A stretch of DNA of 64,000 bases from Paenibacillus rhizovicinus (GTDB taxonomy: Bacteria > Bacillota > Bacilli > Paenibacillales > Paenibacillaceae). Position 1 is the stretch's first letter. Every line of letters begins with the position of its first letter. The translations under genes and the position numbers were made by a program. The DNA lies in NCBI RefSeq assembly GCF_010365285.1, contig NZ_CP048286.1, positions 4,383,501 to 4,447,500 on the forward strand, in the 5' to 3' direction. The notes below the pieces were generated by a model that was given only the letters and a program-made list of their open reading frames with translations, had not been told where the DNA came from and did not search any database. Shown here piece after piece: positions 60,239 to 64,000 of this stretch.

Positions 60239-61864
60239 ATGCTGGTTCTGATCGTAGACGATGAATATGAAATCCGTGAAGGGCTGCGCCGGAACTTCCC
60301 TTGGCATGAATACGGCATTGATGAAGTGATGACCGCCGACGATGGAGACAGCGCGCTGGAGCTGGTTCGATCCAGACAGCCCGAGTTGATATTGACGGAT
60401 ATCCGCATGAAGCGGATGTCGGGCCTTGAGCTGATCGAGCGCTGCGTCGCCGAACGCGCCGAAGGGTGGAGAGCGATCGTCATCAGCGGTCACGACGAGT
60501 TCGAGATGGTGCGACACGCGATGAAGCTGGGCGCGATGGATTATTTACTGAAGCCGATCAACACGTCGGATCTTGGCGATATTTTGAAACGAATGATCGA
60601 CCAGCTGCAAAAAGAGAAGCGGGACCGGGACAACGAGATGCTGCTCCAATCCCATGTCCAGAGCGCGCTGCCGAAGATGCGCGAGGAAGTGCTCCGCGAG
60701 CTGGTCGATTTCAAATACAACGCATACCGGGAAACGAGAATTCTTCATCAATTGAGAACGCTGGAGCTGGACTGGCTGATGGAGGAACGCCTCGCGATGA
60801 TGCTCATCGAAGTCGATGACCTGAAGGCGATCGAGAGCCGCAACGAACGGGAATTGATTTTGTTCGGGATCGGCAATGTCGTGCGGCAGACGTTGGAGGA
60901 GGACTGCGCGTATCGCTCCGTGCTGTATGCGGACGGGAAGAATCGCTGGGTAGTGCTGCTCGAGTGCCCGGATGCTGCCAGGCTGGAGGAGTACAAAGAC
61001 TTCGGCCAGCTATGCATTAAGCGCGTTCGTCAATACGTGAAGGTCAACGTAAGCGTAGGACTTAGCTCGACGTATGATCATGCAAGCGGGCTTCATGCGA
61101 CCTATACGGAGACGGAAGAGATTTTGGAGCAAAAGGCCGTTTACGGAGGCAATCGTCTGCTGACAGGCCTGGGATGGGAAAATGACGCCGAGCATGGCAA
61201 TCTCTCCATCCAGCATCCGGCGGAGGTGCTCGACTTGATCCGTTACGGATCGGATGACGAAATCCGGGCGGCGATGGAGCCTTTCGTGGACATGGTCAAA
61301 GGCTGGTCCTTCGCGCAGATCAAAGACATTCAGCAGCGCATTTTCGAATGGCTGCTCGATCTGTTCAAAAAAGCGTGGCAGAACGGATGGGCGGACCGCA
61401 GCTGGGAACGCAATCCGATGGCAGTCTGGGAACGCTTGGAGCAGTTCGATACGCTGGAATCGCTGAAAGAGCAAACCGAGCAGTTTCTGCTCGCGGTCGC
61501 TGCCGGCTTCCGGAACCAAAGCGTGTCCCCGAGCCAGATCATTCAGGAAGCGGAGAAGTTCATTCGCAAGCACTACGCCCAAAGCTTAACGCTGCAAAGC
61601 GTGGCGGAGGAGGTTCACGTCACGCCGGTCTGGCTAAGCAAACTGTTCAAGAAGGAGCTGGGCAAGACGTTCCTCGAGTATCTGACCGATATCCGAATGG
61701 AACGGGCGAAGGGGATGCTGGAAGAGGTACAGTACAAAGTATACGAGGTGTCGTCGCAGGTGGGCTATAAGGACCCCGTTCATTTCACGAAGCTGTTCAA
61801 GAAGCAGACCGGCCACACGCCGAAGGAATACCGCAGGCTGCAGGGGATCGTAAGCCATGAATAG
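60239..61864 (+). CDS. YesN-type AraC response regulator
   Basis: A 541-residue regulator: receiver domain with phospho-acceptor Asp54 (L-T-D-I-R-M) and D-Y-L-L-K-P near 103, a long middle region, and C-terminal double helix-turn-helix (about 435-535; V-T-P-V-W-L-S-K-L-F-K, Y-K-V-Y-E-V-S-S-Q-V-G-Y). GGAG precedes the ATG. It overlaps its kinase gene by 8 bp. There is no importer adjacent, so the target is elsewhere. Confidence 0.93.
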   Translation: MLVLIVDDEYEIREGLRRNFPWHEYGIDEVMTADDGDSALELVRSRQPELILTDIRMKRMSGLELIERCVAERAEGWRAIVISGHDEFEMVRHAMKLGAMDYLLKPINTSDLGDILKRMIDQLQKEKRDRDNEMLLQSHVQSALPKMREEVLRELVDFKYNAYRETRILHQLRTLELDWLMEERLAMMLIEVDDLKAIESRNERELILFGIGNVVRQTLEEDCAYRSVLYADGKNRWVVLLECPDAARLEEYKDFGQLCIKRVRQYVKVNVSVGLSSTYDHASGLHATYTETEEILEQKAVYGGNRLLTGLGWENDAEHGNLSIQHPAEVLDLIRYGSDDEIRAAMEPFVDMVKGWSFAQIKDIQQRIFEWLLDLFKKAWQNGWADRSWERNPMAVWERLEQFDTLESLKEQTEQFLLAVAAGFRNQSVSPSQIIQEAEKFIRKHYAQSLTLQSVAEEVHVTPVWLSKLFKKELGKTFLEYLTDIRMERAKGMLEEVQYKVYEVSSQVGYKDPVHFTKLFKKQTGHTPKEYRRLQGIVSHE

Positions 61865-63650
61865 GCCAGTCTCCCTGCGCCTCGCGTCGTCGTTCCGGAA
61901 CCGGATGATATTGATCTTCTTTATGATCATTATCGTCCCTTTTTTATTGTTCGCGTACTATGCGCATATCAAGGCGATCGAAGGCATCTCCAATGCCAAT
62001 ATGACGGCGTCCGTCAATTACTTGGAGCAATCGCGGAACAACTTCGAGAACTACTTGAAGACGATGAACGATCAGGTCAACGATATGATCGGCAACAAAA
62101 AGCTGCAGAGCCTCCTTGCGCTTCCGCCAGGGAGCTCGGCTGACGACTCGTTTACGCTGAACCTGGTCAGCTTAATCTACCAATATACGTCGACGATCGA
62201 CGCGTTCCGTATCCATGTGTATCCGATCGACCCGTCCAAGTATCCGGAGTATATGAGCACGATCGGGGAGTCGGAGGATGTGAAGAACGAGCCGTGGTTC
62301 CGAAAATCGCTTAATACGGTCAGTCCGACCTGGCGGTTGTCGATGCCGAAGAAAGGCGAGTTCGAGCGGCCGCTGCTCACATACATCAAACGTTTCTCAG
62401 GCTTGTACGATCAAATTCCCCGCGGGATCATCGCAACCGATTTATCCGAGGATCAGCTCAAGCGCTTCTTTGCCCCAAGCGGCGGAATGGTCGACCATAA
62501 AGTGCTGCTGCTCGATGAGAAAGGCACGGTCGTGTACGATTCCGGCGCGAATGAATGGACAGGAAGGCCGTTTCCGTCCGAGAAGGTCGTGCAGCCGATA
62601 GTGTCCGGGGCCCAAGGCGCGCAAACCATTTCGATTGGCGGCACCAAATACTTGGCGACCTATGTGCGCATGAACAGCTATCCGTGGGTAATCGCAAGCT
62701 TGACGCCGTTAAATGAATTGACGGGCACGATTGAAGAAATTAACCGCCTGCTCATTATTTTTCTCGTGATCTATCTGCTCTGCTGCGTCGGCGTCGTGCT
62801 CTATATTACGGCCTACTTCACGCAGCCGATCGTCCGGCTCGTCCGTTATATGCGAAGGCTCGAAGCGGGCAACCTGCAGCAGGATATCCCGAACTCGACG
62901 CGGCATGACGAGGTTGGCTGGTTGTACAGGGGCTACGGCAGTCTGCTTCGCCGGATCGAGGGGTTGATCGAGGACGCCTCGCTGGCGGAGCGGCAGAAGA
63001 AAGAGCTGGAGTTCCAGGTGCTAAGCCACCAGATCAATCCGCATTTTCTATACAATACGCTGGAGTCGATCCGTTGGAAGGCGGAGAACCATGGGCGAAG
63101 CGATATCAGCGAGATGGTTTCGGCCCTCGGCAATTTGCTGCGGCTCAGCTTGAACCAAGGCAAAGAGATTACGACGCTGGGACGCGAGATCGAGCAGGTC
63201 AAAGCCTACGTCCAGATCGAACAGGCCAGGATGGGGCAGACGATTCGGATTCTCTATTCGGTCGACAGCGATCTGAAGGACGTTCCCTTTATCCGGTTGC
63301 TGCTGCAGCCGCTTGTGGAGAATGCGATCCAGCACAGCATCCGCGACAATTTCGAACATGGCAAGATCCTGCTCTCCGCCCGCAAAGAAGACGACGAGCT
63401 CGTCGTCGACCTGATCGACAACGGCAGCGGTATCCCGCCCGAGGTGCTCGAGAAGCTGGAGCATAACGCCAATCCGCTCGGTCAATCGGCGGAGGGTGCT
63501 AAGGGGGTCGGACTGCGCAACGTGAACGATCGTTTGAAGCTGTACTTCGGAGATAATTGCAAGCTGCGCATCGAGACGTCGATCGCGGGCACCCGCATTA
63601 CTCTTCGGCATCCTGTACTGAAGGAAGAGGAACTGGGGCAACGGAAGTGA
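61857..63650 (+). CDS. YesM-type sensor histidine kinase
   Basis: A 597-residue membrane kinase. Membrane segments near residues 15-38 and 300-320 bracket an extracellular sensor; HAMP follows; phospho-His396 lies in N-P-H-F-L-Y-N-T-L-E-S; the ATPase part has E-N-A-I-Q-H-S and G-V-G-L-R-N-V-N. Order regulator-kinase is the reverse of the pair at 30936. It probably senses an extracellular sugar and drives a distant operon. Confidence 0.93.
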   Translation: MNRPVSLRLASSFRNRMILIFFMIIIVPFLLFAYYAHIKAIEGISNANMTASVNYLEQSRNNFENYLKTMNDQVNDMIGNKKLQSLLALPPGSSADDSFTLNLVSLIYQYTSTIDAFRIHVYPIDPSKYPEYMSTIGESEDVKNEPWFRKSLNTVSPTWRLSMPKKGEFERPLLTYIKRFSGLYDQIPRGIIATDLSEDQLKRFFAPSGGMVDHKVLLLDEKGTVVYDSGANEWTGRPFPSEKVVQPIVSGAQGAQTISIGGTKYLATYVRMNSYPWVIASLTPLNELTGTIEEINRLLIIFLVIYLLCCVGVVLYITAYFTQPIVRLVRYMRRLEAGNLQQDIPNSTRHDEVGWLYRGYGSLLRRIEGLIEDASLAERQKKELEFQVLSHQINPHFLYNTLESIRWKAENHGRSDISEMVSALGNLLRLSLNQGKEITTLGREIEQVKAYVQIEQARMGQTIRILYSVDSDLKDVPFIRLLLQPLVENAIQHSIRDNFEHGKILLSARKEDDELVVDLIDNGSGIPPEVLEKLEHNANPLGQSAEGAKGVGLRNVNDRLKLYFGDNCKLRIETSIAGTRITLRHPVLKEEELGQRK

Positions 63651-63665
63651 AACGGGATCTTCAAA

Positions 63666-63705
63666 GACGCAGGCGTTTATTCCAATCGTGAGAAACGCTT
63701 GCGTC
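63666..63705 (+). terminator. stem-loop after the kinase gene
   Basis: GACGCAGGCGTTT (63666-63678) pairs with AAACGCTTGCGTC (63693-63705), one mismatch; no T run. Confidence 0.55.
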
Positions 63706-63759
63706 TATCATTATATGGAGGAAGAATAGCACTGGTTGAAAATGGATTAAAAATAATAG

Positions 63760-63789
63760 TTGCATACCTAGAGACAATCATGGTATATT
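63760..63789 (+). promoter_or_regulatory. rRNA operon promoter P1
   Basis: TTGCAT (63760-63765), 18-bp spacer, TATATT (63784-63789). A second similar promoter lies 97 bp downstream. The two are followed by related GGCCGAGAG sequence. Confidence 0.6.
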
Positions 63790-63856
63790 CTTATTCCGGC
63801 CGAGAGAGACACGCGGAACGGTGATCGAAACCGAAACAAGTTTTTAAAAATAAAGC

Positions 63857-63886
63857 TTGCCAAACGGTTTTGAAATATGATATATT
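63857..63886 (+). promoter_or_regulatory. rRNA operon promoter P2
   Basis: TTGCCA (63857-63862), 18-bp spacer, TATATT (63881-63886), upstream of the boxA-like leader. Confidence 0.6.
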
Positions 63887-63928
63887 CTAGATCTGGCCGA
63901 GAGGCTGGATGAGAAATCAACAAACATT

Positions 63929-64000
63929 TGTTCCTTGAAAACTGAACAATGAGCGACCTGTCAAAAGGTTATAAATCGCGAAACGAACGTTTCGCAAGCT
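63929..64000 (+). other. 16S rRNA leader (boxA antitermination and processing region)
   Basis: TGTTCCTTGAAAACTGAACA (63929-63948) is the typical boxA-like leader found before 16S rRNA in Bacillus and Paenibacillus. GCGAAACG/CGTTTCGC (63978-63995) is a perfect inverted repeat just before the window end. The 16S gene should start shortly after 64000. Confidence 0.8.

Overview
The window reads as chromosomal DNA of a high-GC Paenibacillus- or Cohnella-like Firmicute (inference). The signs are strong AGGAGG-type ribosome binding sites, several TTG/GTG starts, YesM/YesN two-component pairs, Lpl/Ytc-type sugar importers without their own ATPase, stalk-domain (copper amine oxidase N-terminal-like) secreted proteins, a rich set of glycoside hydrolases, and a low-GC-Gram-positive style rRNA operon leader at the right edge.

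Layout. 1-4555: end of a sugar-binding protein gene, two permeases and a GH127 beta-L-arabinofuranosidase. 4556-8104: SMI1/KNR4 protein, serine acetyltransferase, NUDIX hydrolase, GNAT acetyltransferase, pentapeptide-repeat protein. 8260-16025: an AraC regulator divergent from a GH43/GH130-like glycosidase, an Imm11-like immunity protein, a second AraC regulator divergent from a ThuA/Gfo-Idh-MocA pair, and a drug-type MFS exporter. 16026-17015: a gene-free stretch with a C4/G4 short tandem repeat and a MITE-like element. 17016-20039: cell-wall M15 peptidase, GNAT, THEP1-type NTPase, sugar isomerase. 20224-26786: a LacI regulator divergent from an ABC importer, a DUF1861 protein and a GH130 phosphorylase, with a perfect 12-bp palindrome in the control region; this looks like a beta-mannoside uptake and phosphorolysis locus. 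27141-34425: LplB/YtcP/YtcQ-type importer plus YesM/YesN. 34610-37999: a stalk-domain protein, an orotate phosphoribosyltransferase-like protein and a DUF2971-like protein, all on the minus strand. 38473-40832: GH140-like hydrolase and an epimerase/dehydratase. 40947-46521: lipoprotein, acetyltransferases, methyltransferase, a second stalk-domain protein. 46750-47762: a membrane-spanning leader ORF, a hairpin that pairs with the Shine-Dalgarno sequence, then yidC. 47899-49558: HxlR regulator divergent from DoxX and an extradiol dioxygenase. 49872-54393: PhyH dioxygenase, DUF1450, AraC regulator, PadR/VanZ pair and two exported unknowns. 54422-54520: a cluster of DnaA boxes. 54837-58736: ArsR-type regulator divergent from a GH2 enzyme. 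58926-63650: YiaA/YiaB protein, a decayed gene, a second YesN/YesM pair. 63760-64000: tandem promoters and leader of an rRNA operon whose 16S gene lies beyond the window.

The dominant theme is plant or microbial polysaccharide use. Three sugar importers feed cytoplasmic glycosidases or phosphorylases, and each locus has its own regulator type (LacI, AraC, ArsR or YesMN). No importer ATPase gene is present, so these systems probably share an MsmX-like ATPase encoded elsewhere. The most interesting non-coding signals are the putative translation-arrest control of yidC (46750-47040), the DnaA-box cluster, the G-quadruplex-prone heptamer/octamer repeat, and a nested hairpin ending on the ribosome binding site of the pentapeptide-repeat gene.
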